Shown: piece by piece, positions 1-8,854 of the stretch
Numbering within the stretch: the first letter of the stretch is position 1
Layout of the letters: the number at the start of each line of letters is the position of its first letter
DNA from: Williamsia muralis NBRC 105860
GTDB taxonomy: Bacteria > Actinomycetota > Actinomycetes > Mycobacteriales > Mycobacteriaceae
DNA: 64,000 bases
Assembly: GCF_001598915.1 (NCBI RefSeq)
Contig: NZ_BDAP01000002.1
Span: 744,001-808,000 of the forward strand
Reading direction: 5' to 3'
The notes under the pieces: generated by a model
Told to the model about the DNA's origin: nothing
The model's input: the letters and a program-made list of their open reading frames with translations, nothing else
Database searches by the model: none
Program-made: the position numbers and the translations under genes

Positions 1-2567
1 TGGACGATGCCGCGATCAACGGCCGGATGTCAGCATTGCCGGCAGGGCCCGTCGGCGCTGCCGAGAGGCAGACCCAGCTGCGCGGGGATCACGCCGCCTA
101 CGTCATCTACACCTCGGGGTCGACCGGTAACGCCAAGGCCGTGGTGGGATCTCACACCGGGTTGGTCAATCGCCTCGAATGGTCCACTGCGAGTTGGACC
201 GACGGCAGCAGTCCCCTCGGAGGTGCCCGGCTCGCCAAGAGTTCGATCGGCTTCATCGACGGGTCCACGGAGATCTTGGGTGCGCTGTTGGCCGGGTGTC
301 GGTTGGTGATCGCCGACGAATCCGAGTCGAACGACGCGGATCGTCTGGCGGACCTGGTGCAGAGTCACGGCATCACCCAACTCACCGGGGTGCCGACCCT
401 GCTGCGGGCCGTCGCCGAAGTGGGAGCGGAACGGGTCGGTGTTGTCCGGCAGTGGATCTGCAGCGGTGAGGCGCTGTCCTCGGCTGTCGTCGACGAGATC
501 AACCGGGCATCACCGGGTGCAACGGTGATCAACTCCTACGGTTCCTCCGAGGTGGCCGGTGACGTCGCATTCTCCTCGCGTTCCCCTGCGGTCGCCGAAC
601 CCATCACCATCGGCGCACCTGTGCCGGGGAGCCAGATCTATCTGCTCGACCCCTGGCTACGTCCGGTGTCACCTGGAGTCACCGGGGAGTTGTACGTCGG
701 CGGGGCGCAGGTGGCCCGAGGTTATGCCGATCGGCAGGCCCTGACTGCTGCCACGTTCGTGGCAGACCCTTTCGGCCCGGCAGGCACCCGTCTGTACCGA
801 ACCGGCGATCTGGCCCGCTGGACCTCAGCCGGCTCGCTGCAGTATCTGGGCCGCCGCGACTTCCAGGTGAAGGTGAACGGCGTCCGCGTCGAACTCGAGG
901 AGGTCGAGGCCGCGCTCGCCGCTGTACCCGGTGTGGCCGCGGCTGCTGCCACGGTTCACGAATCGGGCGAGTCGAGCCGGCTGGTGGGCTATGTGACGGC
1001 GGCAGAGGGCGCGCACCTGGACGGCCGGACGGTTCGCGACGCGGTGACCGCTGTTCTGCCCGTGCACGTTGTACCGATCGTGCTGGTCGTCGACGCCCTA
1101 CCTCTCACGCCTACCGGGAAGGTCGACCGAAAGGCGCTGCCGACGCCCGATTTCAGTTCACTGACCACAGCATCGCGAGAGCCCCGTGGCGCCGCCGAGG
1201 AGATCTTGGTGTCGGCATTCGCGGAGGCGCTGGGGCTGCCCGCGGTCGGTGTCGACGACGACTTCTTCGACCTGGGAGGCGACAGCATCTCCTCGATCGC
1301 GGTGGTTCGGCGGGCCGGGCAGCGCGGTCTGGACCTCACCATCCAGGACGTGTTCGCGCTGCGCGCGCCGGCGCGATTGGCAGAGGGTCGAACCGTGGCG
1401 CCCGACGATTCGGCCGAGTCGTCCGTGCGACCAGAGCCCGTGCCGGTGGTTCCCCCGGTTGAGCAACATCGGCTCCGTCAGTCCGGTCTCGACATCGAGC
1501 AGCACGTGCTCACCGAGGTCGTCGATCTGCCGCACCCTGTGGAGCCCGCGCAGTTGGCGTCGGCGGTCGACACGGTGCTCCGCGAGTTCGAGTGCCTGCG
1601 GTGGCGGGTGAACCCACGTCACCGATTGCTGTGGAACACCGACGTACCCCCGTACGCAGACCGTCTGGCGTCGGAAAGTGTTGCAACACTGGATCAGTCC
1701 GGTACGGATGCCGAAGGCGCTGTGAGGACAGCGCGTGACCATGTGGTCGAGCGGGTGGACATCACAGCAGGGCGGCCACTGCATGTCGCACTCCTGCGGT
1801 CTTCGCAGGGCACCCACCTCATCGTGGCCGTGCACGGGGTGGTCGCAGACCGGTACACCGTCCACCAGGTGACAAATCGCTTGACCGCACTGCTGGACGG
1901 ATCCGACTCCGGTGCGCCGACCGTGGGGTCCACCGCGGACGCAACGGCCGCGTTGGCCGAACGTGCGCAGTCTGCCGATGCCGATGCAGCACTGGCTGAA
2001 TCCATCGATCTGCTGCTCGGCATGCCGTCAGTCGACGAGGTGGACGGACACGTGGACGGAGACGGTGGACTCGTCGTACGTGTCGAGAAGCTGTCCGGTC
2101 ACATGGACAGGTCTGCCGAAGCAGTGGAGGCCGCCTTCGTCGCCGCCATCGCGCATGGATCATCCGCCGTACGCACGGTTGACCTCGAATGGAACCTGCG
2201 AAACCATCTGTACGGGAACGACGTTCATCCCGGCGCACACGACGGACTACCGGGTGCGTTCACGGCCGTGTACCCGGTGCGGCCGGGGGTCAACGGGTTC
2301 GAACGGCCACCGTATGCGCCCTGGTACGACTTGTGGCGCTTCCAGCACAGCGTCGGACGCAAGAAGTTGCGGCGGGCACCCACTGCAGGGGTGCTGCTGA
2401 CCCGAGTCTTCGGCCCGCTCGCCGATCCCGCTCGGCGGGAGGGTTTCGAGGCGCTCTACGGAGTGGTCGGCCGGTATGCGATCCACGGGGATCGCGTGGA
2501 ATTACATGTTCTGGGCCTGGACGCCGCCGACATGGCGGACCGTTGGGCCGCCGCCCTGAACCCGTGA
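1..2567 (+). CDS. Non-ribosomal peptide synthetase, C-terminal part (5' end outside window)
   Basis: The frame (first full codon at base 3) is open to the left edge, so only the last ~854 residues are visible. In order they are: the later part of an amino-acid adenylation domain (P-loop motif YTSGSTG at 108-128, SYGSSE near 534, YRTGDLARW near 795, [14 protein letters not shown] near 1101); a carrier domain whose phosphopantetheine serine is in DLGGDSI (codon 1284-1286); and ~370 residues resembling a condensation/epimerisation domain. In that last domain HHxxxDG is reduced to VHGVVAD (1830-1850), so its catalysis is doubtful. There is no terminal thioesterase. The siderophore reductase gene starts 28 bp downstream and an iron-transport block follows, so siderophore assembly is the likely role (inference). 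The peptide product cannot be read from this fragment. Confidence 0.9.
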   Translation, partial: DDAAINGRMSALPAGPVGAAERQTQLRGDHAAYVIYTSGSTGNAKAVVGSHTGLVNRLEWSTASWTDGSSPLGGARLAKSSIGFIDGSTEILGALLAGCRLVIADESESNDADRLADLVQSHGITQLTGVPTLLRAVAEVGAERVGVVRQWICSGEALSSAVVDEINRASPGATVINSYGSSEVAGDVAFSSRSPAVAEPITIGAPVPGSQIYLLDPWLRPVSPGVTGELYVGGAQVARGYADRQALTAATFVADPFGPAGTRLYRTGDLARWTSAGSLQYLGRRDFQVKVNGVRVELEEVEAALAAVPGVAAAAATVHESGESSRLVGYVTAAEGAHLDGRTVRDAVTAVLPVHVVPIVLVVDALPLTPTGKVDRKALPTPDFSSLTTASREPRGAAEEILVSAFAEALGLPAVGVDDDFFDLGGDSISSIAVVRRAGQRGLDLTIQDVFALRAPARLAEGRTVAPDDSAESSVRPEPVPVVPPVEQHRLRQSGLDIEQHVLTEVVDLPHPVEPAQLASAVDTVLREFECLRWRVNPRHRLLWNTDVPPYADRLASESVATLDQSGTDAEGAVRTARDHVVERVDITAGRPLHVALLRSSQGTHLIVAVHGVVADRYTVHQVTNRLTALLDGSDSGAPTVGSTADATAALAERAQSADADAALAESIDLLLGMPSVDEVDGHVDGDGGLVVRVEKLSGHMDRSAEAVEAAFVAAIAHGSSAVRTVDLEWNLRNHLYGNDVHPGAHDGLPGAFTAVYPVRPGVNGFERPPYAPWYDLWRFQHSVGRKKLRRAPTAGVLLTRVFGPLADPARREGFEALYGVVGRYAIHGDRVELHVLGLDAADMADRWAAALNP

Positions 2568-2595
2568 GTGTGGCACGACCGACGAAGGAGGAGCC

Positions 2596-4431
2596 GTGGC
2601 AGGTTCGGTGCGCGATCTGACAGTGAGCCCGATCTGTTTGCGCGAGTTCGATGTTCTGCGTGTGTGGGACGTGACGCCGGGGATGCGACGTGTGGTTCTC
2701 GGAGGTCCGGGCATCGGCGAGCACACACGCGACGGTGTTGTCCTGCCCCCGGTGCAGACCAGCGGATTCGACGACGACGTGAAGATCATGCCTCCCGACC
2801 CGGTCACCGGAGGGTTCCCCTTCGAGGTGCCCCGTAACACCGGTGCGGGCCTGATCGACTGGACGCCGGGCAGTTTCGAATACACCCGTACCTACACCGT
2901 GCGCGCCTTCGACGCTGGTGCAGGCGAGTTGACCATCGACTTCACCCTCCACGAGACCGGACTCGCCTCGACGTGGGCCCGTCGTGTGGTGCCGGGGGAG
3001 AAGATCCTGGTCGCCGGCCCCAAGCACTCGGCCGGACTACCGACTGCAGCCGATTGGATGCTGATCGGAGGGGACGAGACGGCGTTGCCTGCGATCGGGC
3101 ACTGCCTCGAGATGCTGCCGCCATCGCTACCGGCGACGGTGGTGATCGAAGTGGCCGACCCTTCACATCATCAGGAATTGCCCAGCGCCGCAGAGGTTCA
3201 CATCACCTGGCTGTATCGCAGTGAGGCCGAGGGCAGGTCGCGGCTGGCCGAGACACTCCAGTCGATCCCGTGGCGTGACGGTCAGCCATACCTGTGGGTC
3301 GCGGGGGAAGCCATGTTGGTCAAGCCGCTCCGCAGATGGGCCAAGCGAGAGAAGGGGATACCGAAGGAGTTCACCGACATCGCCGGCTACTGGCGTGAGC
3401 GCGCGGTCGCCACCGTCGCGGGCGATCCCGAGGTCATCGACGTCGCCACACAGGCCCCGGACCCCTTCGAACGCGTCCACGAGTATTCGGAGCTGTTGCC
3501 CGCGTGTGCGTTACGCGCAGCAGTGACGCTGGGGGTGTTCGCAGAAATCGACGCGGGTGCGGTCACCGTGCAGGACATCGCCGCTGCTTGCGGGGCACGT
3601 CCCGACCCGCTGCACAAGCTGGTGCGTCACCTCGTGGTGATGGGTCTGCTGGTCCGAGAGGGAAACATCTACTCACTCAGCGAGGTGGGCGCGGTCCTCG
3701 CCGACCCCGACACCCCGTGGGTCGAGGGATTGCGGATGGAATCCGCCGAGACGCAGATGCAGCTGTCGTTCCTCCGACTCCTCGACGTGGTGCGAACCGG
3801 TGATCCGGTCGGAATCGGGGGTCTGTCGGTCGAGGATTGGACGAATGACCCCGACCGGGCCGATGGCTATCACGGTGAGATGGTCGAATGGCCGACGTAT
3901 CTCGCGCCGGCGTTGACCGAGGCCATCTCATTCGAGGGCGTACGCACTGTCGCGGTCGTCGGCGAAGGCGGTGGACCCTACGTGGACGCGATGCTGCGCG
4001 CGTATCCGTCGCTCGAGATCAATGTTGTGGGCATGCCGTCGCTCACCGAGCGCATGCTCGGGGACGTGACCACCGAGAGGCGGCCTCTGGTCAGGCGCGT
4101 CGCAGGTAGTCACGTCGCGCCGCTGCAGACGAAGGTCGACCTCCTCGTGGCGGCAGGCGTCGTGGAGACACTGCCCGACGGTGACGCGGCGGTTGCACTG
4201 ACGGCGTACGCGGAGTCTGCCGGCCGGGTGGTGATCCCGACTCGGCTGATGGACCCGGAGACGACAAACGACTACGAGACGGAAGAAGATCTTCTCCGGA
4301 TGTGTGTGTTCGGGTCGGGCTCTCGCACGGAGGCCGAAATGCGCGCCCTCATCAACTCGGTCGGCGTCGGCGCACTGCACGTCGGGCCACTGGGGTGGGG
4401 CGCGTACGTCGTCGAATACCGAGCAAATTGA
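2596..4431 (+). CDS. Siderophore-interacting flavin reductase fused to a methyltransferase-like domain
   Basis: 611 residues. Residues ~10-270 are a siderophore-interacting protein (SIP) module: the flavin-contact motif RTYTVRAFD (98-106) and the nucleotide-binding stretch GGDETALPAI (158-167). Members of this family reduce ferric siderophores with NAD(P)H to release iron in the cytoplasm. Residues ~290-611 resemble a class of O-methyltransferases with an N-terminal winged-helix dimerisation part (~300-365) and a SAM-type glycine loop VVGEGGG (454-460). Where these enzymes carry an HDW catalytic histidine, this protein reads GVVETLP, so methyl transfer may be lost. The GTG start is set by AAGGAGG at 2585-2591. 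It probably shares a transcript with the synthetase upstream. SIP proteins are normally ~280 residues; the extension is unusual. Confidence 0.85.
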   Translation: MAGSVRDLTVSPICLREFDVLRVWDVTPGMRRVVLGGPGIGEHTRDGVVLPPVQTSGFDDDVKIMPPDPVTGGFPFEVPRNTGAGLIDWTPGSFEYTRTYTVRAFDAGAGELTIDFTLHETGLASTWARRVVPGEKILVAGPKHSAGLPTAADWMLIGGDETALPAIGHCLEMLPPSLPATVVIEVADPSHHQELPSAAEVHITWLYRSEAEGRSRLAETLQSIPWRDGQPYLWVAGEAMLVKPLRRWAKREKGIPKEFTDIAGYWRERAVATVAGDPEVIDVATQAPDPFERVHEYSELLPACALRAAVTLGVFAEIDAGAVTVQDIAAACGARPDPLHKLVRHLVVMGLLVREGNIYSLSEVGAVLADPDTPWVEGLRMESAETQMQLSFLRLLDVVRTGDPVGIGGLSVEDWTNDPDRADGYHGEMVEWPTYLAPALTEAISFEGVRTVAVVGEGGGPYVDAMLRAYPSLEINVVGMPSLTERMLGDVTTERRPLVRRVAGSHVAPLQTKVDLLVAAGVVETLPDGDAAVALTAYAESAGRVVIPTRLMDPETTNDYETEEDLLRMCVFGSGSRTEAEMRALINSVGVGALHVGPLGWGAYVVEYRAN

Positions 4432-4458
4432 TAACCCGTCTAGACTTTTGAACTCTTC

Positions 4459-4477
4459 CAAGGCTAGCCTTACCTCA
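4459..4477 (+). promoter_or_regulatory. IdeR/DtxR-type iron box
   Basis: The 19 bases match the IdeR/DtxR consensus TTAGGTTAGCCTAACCTAA at 14 positions, with an intact core AGGCTAGCCT. It lies between the reductase gene and the adenylation-like gene starting at 4578, so that gene probably has its own iron-repressed promoter. The match is seen in the sequence; binding is inferred. Confidence 0.7.
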
Positions 4478-4577
4478 ATTGTGGGTGGAGGCCCACGTAA
4501 GCCGGGTGAATGCAGGCCATTTCCGACTCGGCTTCGAATTGAGCTTTGCGAAGCTACTCGGAAGAGGGGTGTATCCA

Positions 4578-5528
4578 ATGGGTGCGGCGCAGCTGAACAC
4601 ATTTCTCGACAACACCGTTGCTCGACATTTCGGCCGCCCGGCCGTGGCGTGCGGTGAACACGAGACCGACTTCGAGCGTTTTGATGAATCAGTGCAGTGG
4701 CTCGGCGAAGACCTGGCGTCGCGGGGTATCGGCGCACGTCAAAGGGTTGGTGTCTGTGTAGGCGGCGGATGGGAGTTCCTGCTCGCATTCCACGCATTGG
4801 TGCGGTTGAACGCCGTGGTGGTGCCGATCGATCCCTATGACGAGACGTCGGTGACCGTTGCTGCCGGACTGGACCTGCATTTTGTTCTCACGCATTGCGC
4901 CGAGGACTTTCTTCACGAAGAGAATGTCGGGCTCATGTGCGGGGACCGAATACCCCCAACATTTGATGTGGCAGAAGAGTTTCGTTTGATCGCAATTTCG
5001 CCACGGTCGCCCCTGCAGGCCGAAGGCGGTCTGATCCTCAACGACCTGGGGTTCCGATTCTGGGGTAACGGAGAAGTGGCCGAACGTATCGGGGGCCTGC
5101 AAACCGATCTCGACCTGGATGCGGACGCTCGTGTCGTGGTCTGTGGACCGTGGAGTTGCCCCTCCGCAGTGATGCTGGTGCTCGCCTGCGCAGCTGCGGG
5201 CTCCTGCGTGCAAGTTGTCGACCACGTGCATGACTCCGTGACGGTGCACGATGCGCTGGGTGAGGGTGACGTGTCGGTGGTCTTCGCCCCGCCGCTGGTC
5301 ATGCACGACCTGATGCGTGCAGCAGACCCCTGGACCTGGGGCCCGAGGCGCCCGCGGATGGTCCTGCCCGACGGTGAGGTGCTTCCCGATGTGCTGCTGC
5401 GCCGCCGGGGTCTGACCCGTCAGACCTGCGATGACCCGCCGGTCTACCGGTTTGGTCTTGCCGACCGGCATCCTGCGGTTCATGCCGGCTACGGCCGGAG
5501 ATCAGCAGAATTGCGCCCGGTCTCCTGA
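4578..5528 (+). CDS. Shrunken adenylation-domain-like protein (probable pseudoenzyme)
   Basis: 316 residues from ATG 4578, which has AGAGGGG just upstream (in-frame ATG 4479 would overlap the iron-box region). The N-terminus reads like the start of an NRPS adenylation domain (FLDNTVARHFGRPAVACG, then an RVGVCVGGGWEFLLAFHALVR stretch). A middle section resembles the A4-A5 subdomain (VVFAPPLVMHDLMRA, then MVLPDGEVLPDVLLRR). The ATP-binding loop TSGxTGxPK is missing and the protein ends before the A6-A10 motifs and catalytic lysine, so adenylation is not expected. An IdeR-type box lies ~100 bp upstream. It could be a scaffold, a carrier-protein binder or a decaying gene; a clean start, open frame and own regulatory site argue for a retained function. 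No known family name is assigned. Confidence 0.75.
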   Translation: MGAAQLNTFLDNTVARHFGRPAVACGEHETDFERFDESVQWLGEDLASRGIGARQRVGVCVGGGWEFLLAFHALVRLNAVVVPIDPYDETSVTVAAGLDLHFVLTHCAEDFLHEENVGLMCGDRIPPTFDVAEEFRLIAISPRSPLQAEGGLILNDLGFRFWGNGEVAERIGGLQTDLDLDADARVVVCGPWSCPSAVMLVLACAAAGSCVQVVDHVHDSVTVHDALGEGDVSVVFAPPLVMHDLMRAADPWTWGPRRPRMVLPDGEVLPDVLLRRRGLTRQTCDDPPVYRFGLADRHPAVHAGYGRRSAELRPVS

Positions 5529-5561
5529 AGACCCCGCCGAATTGTCAACCACGCCGAATCG

Positions 5562-7496
5562 TCAGCTCAGAGCTGCGGTGACGAGTGCGGCCAGTTCGAC
5601 CTCTTTGCGGTGCTCCAGTGTGGCGACGACGGTTGCCACATCCGAGTCGTCGGGCAGGAAGAGCGACGTGGCAATTGCCGCGATGAGGTCGTCGCGATCA
5701 GCCGGCGCAGGGTTCCGGTGGCCCAGCAGAGCAAAGATCTGATCGACCGGCTCTGCCGACTCGTTTACCGAGCGACGTACGACGTCGAACCCGTCCGGTG
5801 AGAACTCGAGGAAGATCTCGTCGCCCAGGGCCAGGCCCAGGTCGCTGACGAAGCGTTTGATGGTTCCCACTCGGGCCTGCACGGACACCCACATCAGCGA
5901 CTGTGGCCCCAGTCGCGACGGCAGCTTCAACGGATTCCCCGGGCCTACTCCGATCAGGCCCGCGAGGGCTGACGGGATGTTGAATGCCGACCCTTTGAGG
6001 TGCGCGCCCGACACCGTTGTGGCCCAACGGATGACGTCACCCTCGCAATAGAGACATCGGGTCTTTGCCGGCGACTTCCTGTGGACGTAGCGTTCGCTGC
6101 GCCGGGTCACCACATCATCTCGCGTCACGAACTCGCCGGCCCCCGCGTACGCGCGGATGCTCGATTCGGTGACGTCGTACTTCTCGCTGATCTGCGACAC
6201 CAGATCCTTGATGCCGATACTGCCGCCCGCAGCGTCGAGGATGTGACCGATCTGCCGATGGACCGGCTGGTACTGATCACCGCCCCAACGACGCAGTCCA
6301 TAGGTGGTGCGGTCGGTCTTGACGATCCGATCGTCGGTGACCAACGCATTTCGGACGCTCGACCGGGAGCGTGGCTTGCCGGCGAGCCCGGTCACGATCT
6401 CCTCGAATGTGCGGGGCGCTCCGGCGATCGACAAGACTGCGCACACCAGATCCGCAGTGGACGTCGAGCCTTTGACGACATGGTCGTCGAGCACGGTGAA
6501 TCCGCTGCTGTTCAACCATCTCGTTGCCTCGGACTCCGACAGGTTCAGTTTCGCGGCCACGATGCCGACCGGGACCAGCGCCTCCTCACCCGCGTGCGCA
6601 TCGAGGACGTCTTCGACGAGGTCGGCGATCTGCGCGGGGGTGCGGCTGATGATCCATCCGTCCACGCCGGCAAGGTCGTTCGATCCGGCGATGAGCAGCT
6701 GTCCCACGGAGACCCCGAGCGCGGGTATCGCGGTGGCGAAGAGTGGCAGGGTCTCGGCCACCCGGGCAGAGTCCGCCACCGGATCGGCCAGTGCCACCGT
6801 CTCGGCGAGAAGCCGGCGCAGGTCCACCGAACTGTCCACGGTGTCCGACAGTTGCAGCCGCAGAGTTCGGTCGAGCTGGTTCACCCGCTCGCGCGACAAC
6901 CCGAGTTCCTTGGCCAGGTCGGCCTGGGTGCGGGGCTTGGCCGCGAATATGCGCTCGTGGAGGATCACCCGATCGCGTTCATCGACGGACTCGATGAACT
7001 TGAGCAGATGAGGATCTGCCAGTACCCGGCCGCCGCTCCGGTCGTCCTCACCGTGCGGTGCCCGGGTTGCCTCGGCCACCAGGGCTGCGACGACGTCGAT
7101 GACGGTGGCACGGCCGACGCCAGGCAAGCGCAACAGGTGGCCGGCCGAGTGTGTAAGGACATTCGAAACGTCTCGAATGCTGTTGTCGTGCAACACTGTG
7201 ACGGCGTGCTGCTCCAACTCGAGCGCGGCCACGGGCGTGCCTCCGGAAACAGTCGGGAAGTCGTCGGCAAGCGTGATGTCCGCGCGGTCGGTCACATGCC
7301 GCAGCGCGACGAGCTCGCAGAAGCGGCGGAAGTTGTTGGCGTTGAGTGCCTCTGCTGGGCTCCCGTCCAGCCAGGCGTTGGGGATCAGCTCGTCGCTGGC
7401 GAGGATCGATGGCCCAGACCGGTACTCCTCGAGCCACGGCAGGAGCATGGGCCAAGCCGTCTTCGAGAACGGCCGCGCCGTGTTCGAGTCGGGCAT
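5562..7496 (-). CDS. Regulator-like protein with RNA-polymerase alpha-CTD-like and sigma-region-4-like parts
   Basis: 644 residues on the opposite strand to the iron genes. Residues ~104-143 contain LLRLPGVGRATVIDV, which resembles the helix-hairpin-helix of the RNA polymerase alpha C-terminal domain. Residues ~168-216 contain ERDRVILHERIF followed by LAKELGLSRERVNQL, a sigma-70 region-4 helix-turn-helix. The rest (several helical, winged-helix-like stretches and one CLYC pair) is not recognised. No sigma region 2 is visible, so it is unlikely to be a working sigma factor. I infer a nucleic-acid-binding regulator. It is convergent with the adenylation-like gene and its 5' end faces the ABC importer operon across ~250 bp. 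Confidence 0.7.
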   Translation of the reverse strand: MPDSNTARPFSKTAWPMLLPWLEEYRSGPSILASDELIPNAWLDGSPAEALNANNFRRFCELVALRHVTDRADITLADDFPTVSGGTPVAALELEQHAVTVLHDNSIRDVSNVLTHSAGHLLRLPGVGRATVIDVVAALVAEATRAPHGEDDRSGGRVLADPHLLKFIESVDERDRVILHERIFAAKPRTQADLAKELGLSRERVNQLDRTLRLQLSDTVDSSVDLRRLLAETVALADPVADSARVAETLPLFATAIPALGVSVGQLLIAGSNDLAGVDGWIISRTPAQIADLVEDVLDAHAGEEALVPVGIVAAKLNLSESEATRWLNSSGFTVLDDHVVKGSTSTADLVCAVLSIAGAPRTFEEIVTGLAGKPRSRSSVRNALVTDDRIVKTDRTTYGLRRWGGDQYQPVHRQIGHILDAAGGSIGIKDLVSQISEKYDVTESSIRAYAGAGEFVTRDDVVTRRSERYVHRKSPAKTRCLYCEGDVIRWATTVSGAHLKGSAFNIPSALAGLIGVGPGNPLKLPSRLGPQSLMWVSVQARVGTIKRFVSDLGLALGDEIFLEFSPDGFDVVRRSVNESAEPVDQIFALLGHRNPAPADRDDLIAAIATSLFLPDDSDVATVVATLEHRKEVELAALVTAALS

Positions 7497-7700
7497 CAGC
7501 AGTGGGCCTTTCGTGGGCTGCGGTCACGGCACGAAGTGGCCGGTCGAGATGGGCGGTAACGGAATTAGCCTATCTGTAAACCTGGTTAGTTGCCGCAAAG
7601 TTGCCGAACGGGAGGCTCCGGCGCGACGCTTCAAAAGCCGCCCGAACTGCGACGATGCCGACAACGGGCGGGCTGCGGTATGGGACCCTGCTATTGGCAC

Positions 7701-7719
7701 TAAGGTGAGGGTTACCTAC
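7701..7719 (+). promoter_or_regulatory. IdeR/DtxR-type iron box upstream of the ABC importer
   Basis: 13 of 19 positions match the IdeR consensus, with half-sites TAAGGT and TTACCTA. It ends ~30 bp before the GTG start of the first permease gene, as expected for an iron-repressed promoter. The rest of 7497-7750 shows no gene. Confidence 0.65.
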
Positions 7720-7750
7720 TGATAGATGGGGCTGAGATGCAGGACAACGC

Positions 7751-8854
7751 GTGCCGGGCTCGGACGTGACTGTCGGTGCCGACCCCGGCCTCCGGGTGGA
7801 CCTGACAAAGAGCGAAGATGGTTCGGCGGCGCGCCGTCGTGCTCAGGGACTGGCGCAGACCAACACCAGGCGGATGCTCGGCTGGGTTGCCGGGGTCGTC
7901 GTCCTGGCCGCGGTCTGCATGCTCAGCATCGCCATCGGCGCCAAGGACGTGCCGTTCTCGACGGTGTGGGATGCGCTGTGGTCGTACGACAACTCCGGGG
8001 ACCACATCATCGTTCGCGACCTGCGTATCCCGCGCACCATCCTCGGCCTGATCGTCGGGGTCGCGTTGGGCATCGGTGGAGCTCTCATCCAGGCGATCAC
8101 CCGAAACCCGTTGGCCGATCCCGGGATTCTCGGCGTCAACGCCGGCGCAGCATTCGCCGTCGCGCTCGCCGTCGGGGTGTTCGGAATGGCGAGTATCTGG
8201 TCGTACATCTGGTTCGCATTCGCCGGTGCGGTGGTGGTGATGGTCTTCGTGTACGCGCTGGGATCGATCGGCAGAGGGGGCGCCACCCCGATCCGTCTCA
8301 CGTTGGCCGGAGTTGCCATCGGTGCCGTACTCACCGGCATCACGTCGGGACTCATCCTGCTCGACCCGGAAGCCTTCGACCAGATGCGGTTCTGGAATGC
8401 GGGGTCGATCGCGGGACGCGGACTCGAGGTATCGGGTGCGGTCGCGCCGTTTGTTGTGGTCGGGCTGGTGCTCGCGTTTGTCATCGCCCGCCCGCTCAAC
8501 GCTGTCGCCATGGGTGACGACCTCGCGCGGTCACTCGGGGCGAACGTGGCCCGCACCCGGGTCATCGGAGTCATCGCGGTGACGTTGCTCTGCGGCGCCG
8601 CCACCGCGGCCGCCGGCCCGATCAGCTTTCTGGGGCTGATGGTTCCGCATGTGGCCCGCTGGATCGTCGGGCCCGATCAACGCTGGATCCTGGCGTACAC
8701 GCTGGTGGGTGGGCCGATCGTGCTCCTGCTGTCCGACGTGATCGGGCGTGTGATCATCCGGCCGGGTGAGATGCAGGTCGGCATCGTGACCGCGTTTGTC
8801 GGTGCACCCGTCCTCATCTTCCTGGTTCGACGAGGCAAGGCGAGCGGCCTGTGA
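7751..8854 (+). CDS. Fe-siderophore ABC transporter permease (FecCD family), first subunit
   Basis: 367 residues with a ~40-residue polar N-terminus and then the usual set of hydrophobic segments. The family stretch RIPRTILGLIVGVALGIGGALIQ followed by TRNPLADPGILG is clear, as is AGPISFLGLMVPHVAR near the C-terminus, where FecCD permeases contact the ATPase. With its partner it forms the membrane channel that imports ferric siderophore. The GTG start is the first possible one after an in-frame stop at 7733, with AGGA at 7741-7744. The next permease overlaps it by 4 bp (GTGA), so the two are translationally coupled. An IdeR-type box precedes the gene. Confidence 0.93.
   Translation: MPGSDVTVGADPGLRVDLTKSEDGSAARRRAQGLAQTNTRRMLGWVAGVVVLAAVCMLSIAIGAKDVPFSTVWDALWSYDNSGDHIIVRDLRIPRTILGLIVGVALGIGGALIQAITRNPLADPGILGVNAGAAFAVALAVGVFGMASIWSYIWFAFAGAVVVMVFVYALGSIGRGGATPIRLTLAGVAIGAVLTGITSGLILLDPEAFDQMRFWNAGSIAGRGLEVSGAVAPFVVVGLVLAFVIARPLNAVAMGDDLARSLGANVARTRVIGVIAVTLLCGAATAAAGPISFLGLMVPHVARWIVGPDQRWILAYTLVGGPIVLLLSDVIGRVIIRPGEMQVGIVTAFVGAPVLIFLVRRGKASGL

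Noticed and set aside
6000-7559. A long open frame on the plus strand opposite the sigma-region-4-like gene
   Set aside because: It has no recognisable domain, and the minus-strand frame carries the helix-turn-helix motifs.
7563-7590. A second iron-box-like stretch (TTAGCCTA) before the importer
   Set aside because: Only about 10 of 19 positions match and it is far from any start; the site at 7701 is clearly better.
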